Shown here: in pieces, positions 1 to 12,804 of the stretch
How positions within the stretch are numbered: the first letter of the stretch is position 1
Layout: each line of letters opens with the position of its first letter
Assembly: GCF_023159225.1 (NCBI RefSeq)
Contig: NC_063166.1
Coordinates: forward strand, 41,526,149 to 41,590,148
Origin: Perognathus longimembris pacificus
Lineage: Eukaryota > Chordata > Mammalia > Rodentia > Heteromyidae
Direction: 5' to 3'
DNA: 64,000 bases
The notes under the pieces: generated by a model
The model's database searches: none
What the model was told of the DNA's origin: nothing
What the model saw: only the letters and a program-made list of their open reading frames with translations
Position numbers and translations under genes: made by a program

Positions 1-150
1 TGAGGATCATAGTTTAAAGTCAGCCTAGGCAGGAAAGTCTATGAGACTCTTATCTCCAATTAAGCACCCCTACCCTCCCCCCCAAAAAAGGCCCAGAGAT
101 AGCCTCCAGGCACTGAGTTCAAGCCCCAAGACCACCACAAACAAAAAAGT
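1..150 (+). repeat. SINE, 7SL-headed dimer, 5' end cut by the window edge
   Basis: The window opens inside the 7SL/B1-like head (gaggatcat...ttaaagtcagcc), passes the linker (gactcttatctccaatta) and ends with the right monomer's box-B-like gagttcaagcccc and a CAAACAAAAAA tail. The central part of the right monomer is shortened. Confidence 0.75.
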
Positions 151-769
151 GAGCCCTTTTCTAGAACTGGCTTCAAAATTTATTTGACATTGTTTTAGAC
201 ACTTGTACCATAATCTAGAAGGTTCATAAAGTGACTAAGAAATAGAAAAATAGAAGTACCTGAGAATCTATTCTCCATACATTGACTCCTCATTATCTAA
301 ATCTGAAGTGTTGGGTCTCTGCCTACATGACAGATAGATTTGAAATGTAGAACTCCTGCTGAAACTGAAAATGCCATAGCCAATGTCCCCTCTCCCTTAC
401 CTCAGGATTCTAGAAAAAGACTCTACTAGGATCTGCCTTCCTCTATGTTGACTTCATTGTTTACCTTCCTCTGTGGAAACTGGCCCAAAACAATGGAATA
501 ACAGTCATCAACAGTGAAAGTGCATCTTTTATTACATGGTGAAAACAGTGAGGAGATCAAAATTTTTCTAGCAGGGTTCTGGGCGCCAACTCATATCACT
601 TGCAACCCTGAGCCAATCCATGGTGAAAAGGGAGATAGGTATTCTGATCAGTTAGGCCTGGTTGACAGGCTCAGTTTGGGAGCTGAGACTGGAAACTAGA
701 CTGGAGTATGATTTAAACACTGATATTTCCAACAGTGTTCACAGACCAGTCCAAATGATCATTCCAAAT
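151..769. other. No recognisable feature
   Basis: AT-rich single-copy-looking sequence. Open frames are under 65 codons without family resemblance. The last 80 bases may already belong to the L1 3' end that follows. Confidence 0.5.
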
Positions 770-900
770 AATATAGCAAACAGAAAGTTCAAGAGAAAGA
801 TGGAAGGGGTGTTACTGATTGAGATGCATTGTACTCATAAATTTACATGTTGAATTAAAACCCTTTTGTAAAACTAATTAAAGACAATGAAAATGATAAT
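770..900 (+). mobile_element. LINE-1 3' end fragment
   Basis: Reads as an old L1 3' UTR: a purine stretch (gaaagatggaaggggtg), then an end motif with gttgaattaaaacccttttg and a tail rich in AATAATAG. The same end occurs near 17.6 kb and 56.85 kb, which is the main support. The 5' limit is unclear. Confidence 0.6.
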
Positions 901-1183
901 AATAGTAACAATAATACAGATACCAGTTGCCTGGTGATGTCACAAGTCATACAGATACTAATTACAGATCCTCTTTAACAGCCAGCATTATCAACAGCAT
1001 TCATGTATTCAAAAGGAGTGTTTCACTGTACAAAGACCAAATATTTCCAAGTGTGTGTGGGTGCTGTAGCCACCCTTCCCAGCAGACCTGAGGTACAAGC
1101 TACTTATCATGGAGACTAATACCATGGGGGATGTTTGCAGAGTAGAGTAATATGCTCCAGCTAAAGAATTAGAAGAATTGATC

Positions 1184-1427
1184 CAGGTGCCTGTAGCTCA
1201 CATTTGTAATCCCCGCCACTCAGGAGGCTAAAATCTGAGAAATGTGGTTCAAAACCAGCCTTTTCTGACTACCCTAGAGACTCTTACTTCCATTTAACCA
1301 GCAAAAATCCAAAGGTGGAAATGTGGTTCAAGCAGTAGAGTACCAGTTTTGAGCAAAAAAGCTAAGCAACAGTGTGAAGCCTTGAGTTCAAGCCCCACCT
1401 CTTCCTGCCACAAAATAAAAAAGTAAA
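1184..1427 (+). repeat. SINE, 7SL-headed dimer
   Basis: Head with ggtgcctgtagctcacatttgtaatcc and ccactcaggaggct, linker with gagactcttacttcc, then the right monomer (ggttcaagcagtagag ... gagttcaagcccc) and a short A-rich tail. Considerably diverged. Confidence 0.75.
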
Positions 1428-2047
1428 AGAGAATTCAAAGATGTGGTCTTGTCAGTGTTCAGCAACTTGGTACTAAGTTATCTAAACTCTGTGTGTCTGT
1501 GCTACAGTTTAACCATTGAAAGAAAGACTTTCTAGCACCCCCTTTCTCATCACTAAGATACCTATTGTCCAGCACAGTGTTTCATACGTTACAATAAACT
1601 AATTGTCATTGTGCCAACAATATGCAATAATTACTAATGATGAGTGAAATGATGAATGGAAAGTACTTGTTTGATTTCTAATAAATATTTACCATCTGAA
1701 TGTTTTGAGCTGCTTGGCTAGGTATCCAGTGGAGGGATAACTAACTGCTGTACAACCAGGATTGAAGGATTTCAGTAAACAGAACTTGGAGAAGCCCTGC
1801 ACTCACAGAGGCTCTTGGCTAAAAGCATCCATCAGCTGGTTGCTGCTAGCAGGGCAAATACAGGATTGAGAAAACCTCAACCATCTCTCTAGACTCAGGA
1901 CCGAAAGAGCGATTAAATGCATTTAGTGCTTGTTTGTTTTTTAAGTAGCTCACGAATAATAATGTTCATTTTCTAAAATATTTCAAATAAGCAATTGTAT
2001 AAGTAATAAAACACAAATCATCTATAATATATCACCAAAAGGTAATT

Positions 2048-2082
<35 letters not shown>

Positions 2083-2288
2083 GGGGAGTATGTCTATAGG
2101 GGCACAGTGTTTGGGGGCAGGGCAAGTACATATGTGTGCTTATAGATCATGCTTTCTCCTATGCAAATGATATCATCACACCAGACATATTCCTGTTAAC
2201 TATCTTTTTTTATCCACTATATCAGAAGCATGTGTTTCTACCATATCATCTTTCATGGCTATTAAGTATGTCTATGTTCCTTCATCAC
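1428..2288. other. No recognisable feature apart from a poly(A) run
   Basis: AT-rich sequence with no family I can name; it contains the A run listed separately. Confidence 0.5.
2053..2079. repeat. Poly(A) homopolymer
   Basis: Uninterrupted run of about 27 A followed by GGAGGGG. It could be the tail of an unrecognised retroelement, but no matching SINE or L1 end is visible directly upstream. Confidence 0.9.
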
Positions 2289-2525
2289 ATTTTTATTTTG
2301 TGCCAGTAGTGGAGCTTGTTCTCAGGGCCTTGTACACTCACTGGGCCTCTTCACTCTATGAGAGCACTCTGCACTTGAGCCACATCTCCACTTTGCACTT
2401 TTTGCTGGTTATTGGAGATGAGAATCTCATGGAGCTTTCTGTCCAGGCTGGTTTCGCATCATAATCCTCATATCTCAGTCTCCTAAATAGCTAGGATTAT
2501 AGGCATTAGCGACCAATACCACATT
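2289..2525 (-). repeat. SINE, 7SL-headed dimer
   Basis: Reverse-oriented copy. On the + strand: T-rich tail, gtgccagtagtgg..., cacttgagccaca, ctggttattggagat, gtccaggctgg, and finally cctaaatagctaggattata, the complement of the 7SL-like head. Confidence 0.8.
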
Positions 2526-3074
2526 TTGTTTAATCAATTCTTCCAAATCAGTATTGATTTAATTTCTTGCTATCAGAGACACGCTGAGAGGAAAGTCTCT
2601 GCAGAGGAGACTCTAAGATTCCTTCCTTGTTCAGAAACATATCTCTGTTGATGGGCAAACGTGGCTTCCCAGCAGTCCTGGCAAGTACAGAATGCATCAA
2701 TCCCTCACCAGTGGCTTTCTGTGTTTCTCCATATGAACAGCTGATACTTAACTAAACTGAATAGCCAATTAAATCCAGAATTATGTTAGCTTTTTTCCTC
2801 TCATCTATTTGATTTACTATTAATCCATTTGGTTTAGACAATTTCTTGTATAGTTTAAGCAGATCCTGCTTGCTTTCTCTCCCCTCTTTCCTTCTCCATA
2901 AAAAGCCTCCAAAATAAAATACATGTAATTAATAATCCCCAAATACAAACTATAAATACATTGAATCATATCATACATATAATCATAGGTTTAATTAGAA
3001 ATATGCTATTTTAAATTTGAATGTTCACCATTCTCTACCATTTTTGAGCCATTTTGCATACAAGGTCTCTGACC
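2526..3074. other. No recognisable feature
   Basis: AT-rich sequence without codon structure or a repeat I recognise. Confidence 0.5.
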
Positions 3075-3130
3075 TTGACTTCCCAAGGTCACATTGTTAA
3101 TACTGGCAAAGGAGGAAATAAAATCTAATC
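3075..3130 (-). repeat. MIR core fragment (probable)
   Basis: cttcccaaggtcacattg...actggcaaaggaggaaataaaatc resembles the reversed MIR core (cccaaggtcacacagctagtaagtggc). Short and diverged, so tentative. Confidence 0.4.
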
Positions 3131-6100
3131 TGTCTTGTTTAGAAAGGTAACAAGAGGCGATGATGATGACACTTCACTTAAGCTTCAAAACCAGTCTTTA
3201 ACTCTACTAGACAGAAATACATGAGTAGCCTTGAAAGACCTTGCTTAATTGCACAAGGCCTTTGATGCCTACAGGATGTATGTGATTTATTTTTGTAAAG
3301 GACAAAGAATTTCAGACCCTGGAAACTTTTTGCACTCAAAACTTGCTCACACAATGAGACTTACATTTAGTGCTGGCTCGCTCCCATCATTACTTTGTCT
3401 CATATATTGACATAGAGACAAGTCTGCAGACAAGTGGGATTAAAGAACCTGTGAGTCATCTCTTGCATTCTAGCAGCAGGCCTCTGGCTTTGTTACTATG
3501 GTTCAATGGAATCCACTGGTAGGAGGTGGGAGTGGTTGGGGGTTGGCACTCTTCACTCCCCTTTAGAAGGTGCCTAGATCTGGGAGGAGATCATTTTACT
3601 AATTCCTTCCCCTAGTTAAAACTGCAATAGACTTCATTTTCTTTTTCTGCCTTTAATTTTCAAGAAACAATAGAATTCAACATTGTCCAGAACCTAGAGG
3701 GCATTTGATAAGCATCTGTTTTTGTCTGAAGAATGAACAAAATGATTGATTGACAACCAAGTGTAGAATATCCAGCTTTAGGCATTAGAAGACAACACAA
3801 ATAAAGATCCATGCTCTTGATCAAAGCCACAGTCTAAGCAAAGAAAATACAGTGACATATAAAATGAAAATGTATAGCATATGACATATTTGCAAGGGGA
3901 TAATTTAAAGAAACTCTGGGCAGAGAGAGGGAATGTGCCTGGGAGTGTGGGTGATATTCACAGTCTAAGGTGGACCTGTTACAAATGGCAGGTCTGCTGT
4001 TTCTACTTGCAGGGCTTGGAGAAAGAACACCAATGAGAATACATAGACACGTATACATTTTCTCAAATTATAAATCAAAATAGTAAACTGAATAAAATGT
4101 GTCGTTTTCCTACCTTGAAATACATTTTCATAATAACCAACTTCAAAATTGTGTTATTCCATGTCCTTTATAGGTCAGAAAATATCAAACATTACTAAGT
4201 TTATCTACTGTGAGTTTCTTGGTGTTGTGTTGATGGATCATTCATGTTTATGTAAATTTCTCAAATAGAGATAAATAATTCATGATATCTCATGCTTGTT
4301 TTCCTGAATGTATCCTCTGTCAATTCATGTCATGAAAATCCCAATGTAAATTATCCACATTTTGACATAATTTTGTTGTAGCTACCTAAAAAATTTAAAA
4401 ATAAAATATGATGGCATTCCATAAAAAATTAACATTCTGCCAAAAACTAAAATAAATTTAAAAGTAAATTTAAATCAAATTGTTTTATAGAGGACTTTAA
4501 AATATTTTATTTTAAAATGTTTAAATTAATACACTAATTTAAAGAATCATTATAATTCATAAATTCTGATACTTTTCACTAACATGTTATTTGAAATTTC
4601 ATTAATAATATAAGTCACTTAAATAATTTTAAATAAAATTATCCATAATTTATTTTGAATATCTATGTACTTTTGAAAGAAAATTTTCTTTGACTCATGT
4701 TTCATTTAGACTTATGTACATGCAGAAAACTTAGAAAAATGCAAATTCTTTACTATTATAAGTTACTTTTTAACCACTAAGGGCAACCATTAGAAATATC
4801 CTAAATCTTGCGTATCCTCCTAACCACATATGGGAACATAAAAAAATAAGGAAATGAATTTTCAATATTATTAAGAAATTAGGCAAGACTAGTACTCTCA
4901 TGCTGAGATTATCTGTTTTTCTTTCTCCCAATATACTAATTATATATTATTGTACAACAAACTGCTGTAAAACTGGAAGTCAGGAACCTGGTTTGCCTTA
5001 GCTAGATGCTTATGGCTTAAGGTCATACCCAACTCTTATGTAATAAAATGTTTAACTGAGGTCAGGATTTCAAAAAGCTTTTTCTTCAGAGGGAAAACTA
5101 TCAAAAAATACATAATTGTGTCAGCAAGTATGTAAATATTTCAGTAACATCCTTTAGGCTGGAACCTGAAACTATGGCCATCCTAATTATAGTTGATGGC
5201 AATGGCCTACCTTGTTAAAGTAGAGTACACTTGACATTTCACAGAAACATGCCAGTGAAGATATAGCTAGATGTTCTCAAATGGTTTTAGGAAATTCTTC
5301 AGTTTGAAGCTTCCTTAAGTTCTTCACCTATCCATCTCTATTCATTTAAACAAGCCAAGAGAAAAGACCAGCCACGTGTGATGCAGAGCAAGTCCCTAAA
5401 TTCTCTGAATTCAGAGAATATTGAAATGAGTCTCTATTAATAAAAATGTAGCCATTGTGTAACTTCACAGTGAATAAGAAAGAATAAGGGATATGGATAA
5501 GCTTATTCTACCAGTCCCTCCAAGACTCCATGATTCGGTTATTCTCTTTATCAATTATCTCTTATTACAGGCTGAGAAGATTGGCAGTGGTTCACTTCGT
5601 TCTCAGCTGGATGACCAGAGAGTATCAAACAGGAAGAGAAGAAGGCCATGTTGCTCACATCTACTGGAGCTGGTAGTGGTGATGGTTACCAGAATATGAG
5701 CCTGGGCTGGCAAAGGCAGGGCATTGCTCTGCCTAGGCACCGCCCTGCCTAGGACCCTCCACACTTTTCCACTATAAATTCAGACAAGCTTAGTTTCATC
5801 TGGAATTCAGAGCTATGTTTAGTCCTTCCTGATTAATTTTATTTTTATTACTTGTCTCCATTATACCTTGTATTAATGGATAGTTTTCACTAAGATTTTA
5901 CCATGTTCTGAAAATGAAACTTTCACTCAAAGGACAAAGAATTCAGTAATGATATCTGCCATTCTTTAATCAATTCCACTCTCCCAAATAAGACCCAGAG
6001 GGATGAATGTTCCATCTGAACACAATCACATTATGTCTGCATGGTGGCCTCCTGTAGCCATTCTTAGTTTCCTGTTTCTATATATGTTACAAAAATATAG

Positions 6101-7365
6101 ACAACTTCAGCTGTCACAAATTAAATCCACATTAGGTTACAGAAACCCAACCCAAAGACAAGCTTTGGAATTGGATTGGGTGAATATTCCATTAGGTGAC
6201 TTGCTGTTTACTGAAGTTAAAATGTCTCCATGGCAGTTGAATCAAAGTAATTTAGTACAGTCCAGGGAATTCTGTCAGCATTTTGTAATATTATTGCTTT
6301 TAATAGTTCCAGATTAATCCCAAATTTGGTGACTTTTTGTCCAAATTATCTTGCAACAGTCTTGGTTTCAAATTCACTGTCTTACTTCCTTCCCTAGGGA
6401 GGCTTATGCTGATTGTATCTTGGTGACTAATCTTTTGTTTGGAACATATGATTATCCTAAGAATATAGGAGCAGAATCTGAATGTGTGCTTTCTTCATGG
6501 CATCCTTTACTTACTTGCTAGAGATGGAAGGGCGGACCTAATGCTGCACTCAAGCAATTTGCAGGTCTCTGTGGTGTCTAAGTGTCAAGCTCTCTTGTTA
6601 CCAGTGAAATTTGGAGAGAATCTTTAATGAGCTTGGAGGAAGCCACACTGGTCGAACCATATGTGCAAGCCAATATTCAGGGAAGCTTCATGGCTGTTGC
6701 TTTTACTGGCAAACAATGGCCAACTGCCAAAGCCTGTTCGACCCACACAGCTGTTTTCAATGATTCATTTCCCTTGATTTCCCAGTTGACCCATTAAGAA
6801 GGAGAATAGCCATTTTCAAACCCCACTTGCTAGTGTCCTGGCTGTATAGAGCTCTCCCTGCAGTTGTGGCAACATTTGAAGGGTTAGAGGGAAAGAATTT
6901 GTCCTTAGAAATAGAGTTACTTTATGGTTAGAATGTCAGCAGACAGAAAGGCTGGAAAGAAGCAGTGGATTGATTTTATGCTGAGATGTTCACCACAGTT
7001 CTTATTTGTAACATGCTTTCCCCTTTTGTGTTCTTTCAAACCACCTTGTCATTCACCCAACTGTCCAACTCCTGGCACTGCAGTTTCTACATGACCAAGG
7101 ATTCCTTCACCCATTGCCACCGTGCTTTTCCCTCTGGTTACAGATACTTCTTATATGAGAAATTCCTGCTATTTCCAAGCTGCAAGCCAATTCTACAATT
7201 TCTACAAGCATCCCATATGAGATATTTTCTGAAGGAGACCACATCGCTAGCAATGGGCTGAAATTAACCCTTGGGAGATAAAATAATTCTTGATATTGTG
7301 TTGTTGTTGTGTAAGCTATAGATATTCATAGAGTACATAAACACGCATTCAATTTATCTGCAGTA
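3131..7365. other. Long unassigned AT-rich stretch
   Basis: I recognise no gene, RNA or repeat family here. About 4,380-4,700 is extremely AT-rich. Around 6,003-6,317 there is a 104-codon open frame, but it has no family motif and lies in sequence with no other coding signal. Old unrecognised repeats are likely. Confidence 0.5.
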
Positions 7366-7377
7366 TTTTCATTTTGA

Positions 7378-7605
7378 AGCTGAGTGCCAATAGCTCACAC
7401 CTGTCATCCTAGGTACTCAGAAGGGTGAGATCTAGGATTGCAGTATGAAGTCAGCCTAGGCAACAAACTACTAAGAAAAGGCTGGAAGTGGCACTGTGGC
7501 TCAAGTGAGAGAATGCTAGCCTTGAGCACAAAGAGTTTCAGGAACAGTGAGTTCCAGGCCCTGAGTTCAAGCCCCAAGATTGGCAAAAGCAAACAAACAA
7601 AAAAG
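7378..7605 (+). repeat. SINE, 7SL-headed dimer with target-site duplication
   Basis: Head (aatagctcacacctgtcatcc), right monomer (ctgtggctcaagtgagag ... gagttcaagccccaagat) and tail CAAACAAACAAAAAAG. The 12-bp direct repeat ttttcattttga at 7,366-7,377 and 7,606-7,617 flanks the element, as expected for L1-driven retroposition. The linker between the two monomers is shortened. Confidence 0.85.
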
Positions 7606-7617
7606 TTTTCATTTTGA

Positions 7618-8402
7618 GTCATAGCCAGAAGAAAATGTCCAAACAGGCTCCTCAAACAGATATCAAAGAACAGAAGTTTGTGAAATCCTGGGTGACAAGC
7701 TCCTTTGTCACTCATGTATATACTATATAGCTTGTTTTCTCAGACTGGGTTTGGAGGATTGCTACTCAAGGTTATTGAAGCAAGATCTGACTATAGCACT
7801 CTTATTTAAAGAACTTTCCTTCTGCCCAGGCATAATTTTAAGCTTCCTGGAGGCCAACATGCTATCATATGCTTCAGTGCCCCATTAGACAAGGCACAGT
7901 GTCAGAAGATTACACATACTAGGGAAATATTTATCTGTTGAGTGACTTTGAGCAGATCATGGCTTCTCAGTCCTATTCAAGCTAGCTATATTCATTGTTC
8001 TCTACAAAACAGGCTTCAAAAATTTCTAGTTTCTTCAGCATCCTATGATTTAGTGAAAGGCTGGTTTATAATGGCTTATTCCACCACAACTGAATAAGTG
8101 GTAGTTGACAAAAAGAACTTCACAGTACTGACACATCCTGTGAACGACTTGGCTCAGCCACCGTGAGAGTGTTAGATATTCTCTATTTCCAACAGGCCTG
8201 GTGTACCTGGAGAATGGTTGCTTAACCTCTAAGAAAAGCAATCCCCTGCAACATCAATTGAATCAGAAGTACTGCAATCACACTAACAGATTTAATAGAA
8301 TATATCCTTCAGTGGTAGATAACTCCTCTAAAAATTATTTGAACAGGCTTTGCTTTGAATGTTGTGTTCCTCATATAATTTATCTTGAAACTTAGTGCAC
8401 AC
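7618..8402. other. No recognisable feature
   Basis: Unassigned sequence; small open frames only. Confidence 0.5.
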
Positions 8403-8745
8403 TGTGATTGTATTAAGAAGTTGTGCCTTTAGGTGGTGATTAAATCATGAAAGATCCACCTCTTGAATGATATCAATGCCTTAGACAATAGGCTTCTGTA
8501 GAACTCATTCCATTTTCCTTCCTGCCTTCTGCCATATGAGGAACATGTGTTCCCCCTGCAAAGAAAGAAGCAGGGCACCATACTGAAGGAAAGGAGTGAG
8601 GCCCTCACCACCAGTCACTGAACCCATCTACATCTTGATCTTAAAACTGTCCAGCCCTCAGAACCAGGAAAATATATATTGGGGTTTTTAAGTTACCCAG
8701 CATCATGGATTTTGTTATACTAAAACATGCAGAGTAAGATGATGA
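8403..8745 (+). mobile_element. MaLR-type LTR (MLT1-like), solo
   Basis: The layout follows ERVL-MaLR LTRs: ggtggtgattaaatcatgaaag, a ctcattcca region, cttctgccatatgagga, a gaggccctcacca segment, ttgatcttaaaactgtcc, ccctcagaaccagga, and the end ttttgttatactaaaacatgcagagtaaga. The usual AATAAA region is altered. Only the LTR is seen, with no internal coding part. Old and diverged; subfamily not assigned. Confidence 0.65.
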
Positions 8746-8904
8746 CACATATGTATCTTTCTAAATTTTAAATGGTAGGATTTTCAATATTTAACATAAT
8801 GAAATTGAAGAGGAAGATAATCATAGAATATAGGTACCTCCTATTGAGCACATTTTATTATGCTTTTACCATTTTAAGGGTATTTTCTATCCATAATCTT
8901 ATTT

Positions 8905-9065
8905 CACTTCCCTAATAGTTACAAGACACAGTTATCATTATTTCCTTATTTACCTATGGGAGAAAAAAAAAAAACAAAAGCAAAGAAACAACTACAGATC
9001 AAGGCAAACAGCCCAAGGACTCACAGCTCAAAATAGGCAAAGTACAATTCATTTCCAGGAAAATC
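8905..9065 (-). repeat. MIR fragment (probable)
   Basis: attatttccttatttacctatggga ... cagcccaaggactcacagctc matches the reversed MIR layout of 'cccattttacagatgagg ... cccaaggtcacacagct'. An A-rich insertion (8,966-8,990) interrupts it. Confidence 0.45.
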
Positions 9066-10644
9066 TGATTCTATTTCCAAAATACATAAATAAAGTGCTA
9101 CATTCCAGAAGCATCTGAATGATGATACCTATAACCTCCATTAACAAGAATGGATGAGTAGAAAAAAGTCATCTCAATTTGCAAAGCAAGATGTAATTCT
9201 GATTGGAGATGATAACTCTCCATCTTTCTATTCACGTGTCTATAAAAGGAAAAATTAATTATTCCTAAATTGTAAGTAGTTGAAAAAAACATGTTCTAAG
9301 GAACATATTAAGATGTATTAGGAATCTGCTTAAATAAGTATATGGCTGACAGGAAATGTGAATGTAGTTGGGATTGGAGTTGGTGAATTGAAAGAGGGAG
9401 AAAGAGAAGAGAAAGAAGAGGAAAAGACTGGAGTGGATGATGAGGATTTAAGTACCCATTTTATGGTCTGAGAGGGAAGGCATGAGAACCTAGGTTAGCA
9501 TCATCAGGATTCCTATTCTTATAATCTTAAGTACTGGTTCAAGCCAGAATACATACCTTGCGATTCAGACCATGTGAAGGCAGATAATGACAGGTTTTGT
9601 TAAGCGAATCTACTTTTTATACACTGATAGTGATTCATCCCAGGTGGAAATATGGAAAGGGCAAAGTCACAGAACGGAATACGGAGCTCTGGTGGTGATA
9701 GCAGTTCTGGCTCCAGTTTCAGTCCAGCTTACAGTTCTAGTGGTAAAAGCTCAGGAACATGCTCAGAGGTGTTTTAAGGCAGTGATGAAGGATCAGGCTC
9801 ATGTGGTACCAGGTGAGTGGGCTGACACAGGACTCCAATTACATTTGAAGAAAATGACTCTTCACCCTTCACCCTTCCCCTAGGTCAGACTTTCCTCTTG
9901 AATGGGGATGATGCTGAACAACTTAGAGGACTCAGCAAGGAACAAACTGACACTTGGCAATGAGAAATTTGGGTTAAAACAATGCATTAAAAAGTGTAGT
10001 GTTCACATTGCAGAATATACAAAAGGAATTAACCTTTGTAAACTGCCTTGTTTCCATGACTAACATTCCACTGCATGGATCACTCGTTAGCTGAGGATTC
10101 TACCTGTCCTATTTTTCTTAGCTTCTGGCAGCAGAATAAAGCTTCATATTATTAAGGTCTGAACTCTTAGCTGTGTAGCTAAAATAATGATGGGTAAATA
10201 GGACTCACTTTATGCTCACTTTTTGAGCGATGCTTCAATGTAAAGTAATAACCTGAGTTTCAGTAATTGCTTTCTGAAGAAACCATGTCCTTTTTCCTAT
10301 TTCACGTACAGCATAAAAGGAAATGCTTAAAAAGAAAAATATTAGCCCCCAATTCCAAGTTCATAAGAGCAAGATGAAAGGAAACATGTCCCTTAAATTC
10401 ATGTGGCATTTATTTCATAAAATTATAGCATTAAACAGAAAAACTGTAAAAATGTAATAGAAATAGAATTCAACTCATTGGTTAAGCAATTAGTCCTAGA
10501 TGCAATTTCAAATTTCATTTTTAACCTGAAACCTCTTATTTTTCTAAAAAGATTTTAGGTAGCAAAATCTCTTCTCCTAAGATATATTACTAAGCCCTAG
10601 TTACTTCTACTGATCAACTATCTTGTTATGGGGGGGAGAGGAAG
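9066..10644. other. No recognisable feature
   Basis: Unassigned. A purine-rich patch sits at about 9,388-9,430 (GAGGGAGAAAGAGAAGAG-type). No gene signal. Confidence 0.5.
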
Positions 10645-10908
10645 CCTAGTTTAGGCCTGGTGCTATTGGCTCACACCTTTAATTCTTAACTAACCAAGAG
10701 GCTGAGACCTAGGATCATGGTTCAAAGCCAGGTTGGAAAAAAAAGCCCGTGAGACTTTTATCTTCAATTAACTACCAAAAAAGACAGTGATATAGCTGTG
10801 GCTCATGTGTAGAACACTAGCCTTAAGCAGAAAATCTCAGGGACAGCACCCAGAACCTGAGTTCAAACCCCAGGCCAGCACCAAAAATAAGCAAATAAAT
10901 AAAGCAGC
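10645..10908 (+). repeat. SINE, 7SL-headed dimer
   Basis: Head with attggctcacacctttaattc and aagaggctgagacc, linker gacttttatcttcaatta, right monomer tgtggctcatgtgtagaac ... gagttcaaaccccagg, tail rich in AAATAAATAAA. A possible short duplication (agccta) flanks it. Confidence 0.8.
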
Positions 10909-11498
10909 CTAATGGAAGAAAATGATATCTGAACTGGGGCACAATAACATTTCTTTCAAATAAGGTCATGTCTTGTTGGCAATCACTTATCTTTATTGAG
11001 CCTCCATTTTCACTCCTACCAAATCTGGTACTATTATTTTCTTCTAAAACTAATAATGAATTGAATGAGGAAATATGTATTAAAGTTGCAGATTGATGGC
11101 TTCTTACTTTTTTCCTAGTCTTTCTTTTTCACTCTTAAAATAGTTTCATTGTCAATATTTCCCCTAAGGCCTCATTAATCTTTTTACTTAGTGATGGTTA
11201 ATTCCTGTTACCAAATATATTTTTAATACTCAGTTCCTGTAAAATTCGCAAGGATCATCAGAGAATAGAGGCAAACAGGAAGGATGGAGTGGAGGAAATA
11301 TTATTGTGGTTTCATGTATATAGATGAACACTGCTGCTTGTGGTTTGAATTAATTAAGCATTAGAAGAGAAACTTGAGATGTCACTGTGCAAGCTCTAGC
11401 TAAACAAGTGTGCTTCCCAAAATGCCAGTGGGGCATGTTAGCAGAAAGCCTAAAAAGGACAGAAGGAAGAGAAAAACACTGATGTCTTTAAGTAAAAA
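10909..11498. other. No recognisable feature
   Basis: Unassigned AT-rich sequence. Confidence 0.5.
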
Positions 11499-11719
11499 AA
11501 GGCAGGTATTTATGACTGATGCTCGTAATCCTTGCTTCTTAGAAGGTTGAGCTCGGAGGATGCTGGTTTAAAGCTAGCCCCGGCAGAAAAAAAAAATTGT
11601 GAGACTCTTATTTCCAATTATGCAAAAAGCTGAAAATACAGTTGTAGCCCAAGTGGTAGAGTATCACCTTTGAGCGAAAAAGAGCCCAAGGGCCTTAGTT
11701 CAAGCCTCGGTATCAGGAG
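11499..11719 (+). repeat. SINE, 7SL-headed dimer
   Basis: Head gatgctcgtaatccttgc, linker gactcttatttccaatta, right monomer ttgtagcccaagtggtagag ... tagttcaagcctcgg. It runs directly into a purine-rich tail that repeats part of its 3' end. Confidence 0.75.
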
Positions 11720-11848
11720 GGGGGAGGGAGGAAAAAGGAAAGAAAGAAGTTAGGTAGGAAGGAAAGAGTTCAAGCCCCAGTACTGGAATAGGAGGGGGAG
11801 GCAGAGGAGGAGGAGGAGGAATAGGAAAAAGAGAAGAGAAAGTTCTTT
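11720..11848 (+). repeat. Purine-rich low-complexity tail with duplicated SINE end
   Basis: GGAGGGAGG/GGAAAG and (GGA)n-like sequence grown from the preceding SINE tail. A second copy of the SINE terminus (gagttcaagccccagtactgg) sits at 11,767-11,787, about 70 bp after the first. Confidence 0.75.
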
Positions 11849-12804
11849 TAACCATTAAGCACTTTATCCAATACATGAGGTGCATTACAATGTGTAGTTA
11901 CGCAAATAAAAAGCACAAAAAGCATAACGTAAGTACTATAACTACATTTTGCAAATAACTCCTGATTTTAATCAGCCAACAATCTTCTAGATCAGGCTTC
12001 TAACCCAATCTGGAGCCTTCAGTGGTTGTCCATTTTGCACGCAAATTCACAGTGACATATGAGTCCGAATGTATAATTTCAGTAAGTTGTGTCACAAACA
12101 GAGTGTACGAATTCCCATATACAAAGCCTGGGAACTAGTCCCAACAACAGCTCTAATGAATTCATATCCTGGTGGCTTCCTAGCACTTCCCTTTGTCTTT
12201 TATCCCTCTTCCTGCTTCCATCTATTTGTTTTCACATCTAGTTGTTTTCACCACATAGTAGCTACATTCTCACCATCAAATTTTCCCACACGTGTGAAAA
12301 TCATTGCTTCAGGTAACTTCTGTGTTGCATGTACAACTGTTTGAACAGGAAAACAGAATTCTTCCCTCCCCCCCTCCCTAGAGGAACTACTCTGGAAAGG
12401 ACATTTATGATTTTGCTTTGGTTGCATACAGATTTCTGAGCCAATAAGAGCACATGTGGGACTGGTTATTATGGCTGATCCAGGCTAGGTCACTGTCTCT
12501 CCTTGCTACTAAGGGCAACACATTAGAAATGAACAGCACCCCCACCCCTACCTATATTACCTACCCAAAGGAAAGGAGGTGCTGTTTGGCATTATACAGT
12601 ACAACCTGTGTTCACTCTTCTGAGAAAGAACATGGACTTTTAATGTAGATAGGAATATATTTTAAACTCTTTCTACTGCTTGAGCACTAGTAACTATTTT
12701 GAGATCTTCAGTAAGAGATTGAAGAACTGTCATTGTTCAATAAATAACTACTAAATGAAAGAAAAATGAAATGCTAGGTAAATGCAAAATTTAATATTAA
12801 CATG
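11849..12804. other. No recognisable feature
   Basis: Unassigned; a C-rich run (ccctccccccctccct) lies near 12,365. Confidence 0.5.

Noticed and set aside
6003..6317. 104-codon open frame with a hydrophobic stretch
   Set aside because: No recognisable family, no splice or promoter context; chance frames of this size are expected in 64 kb.
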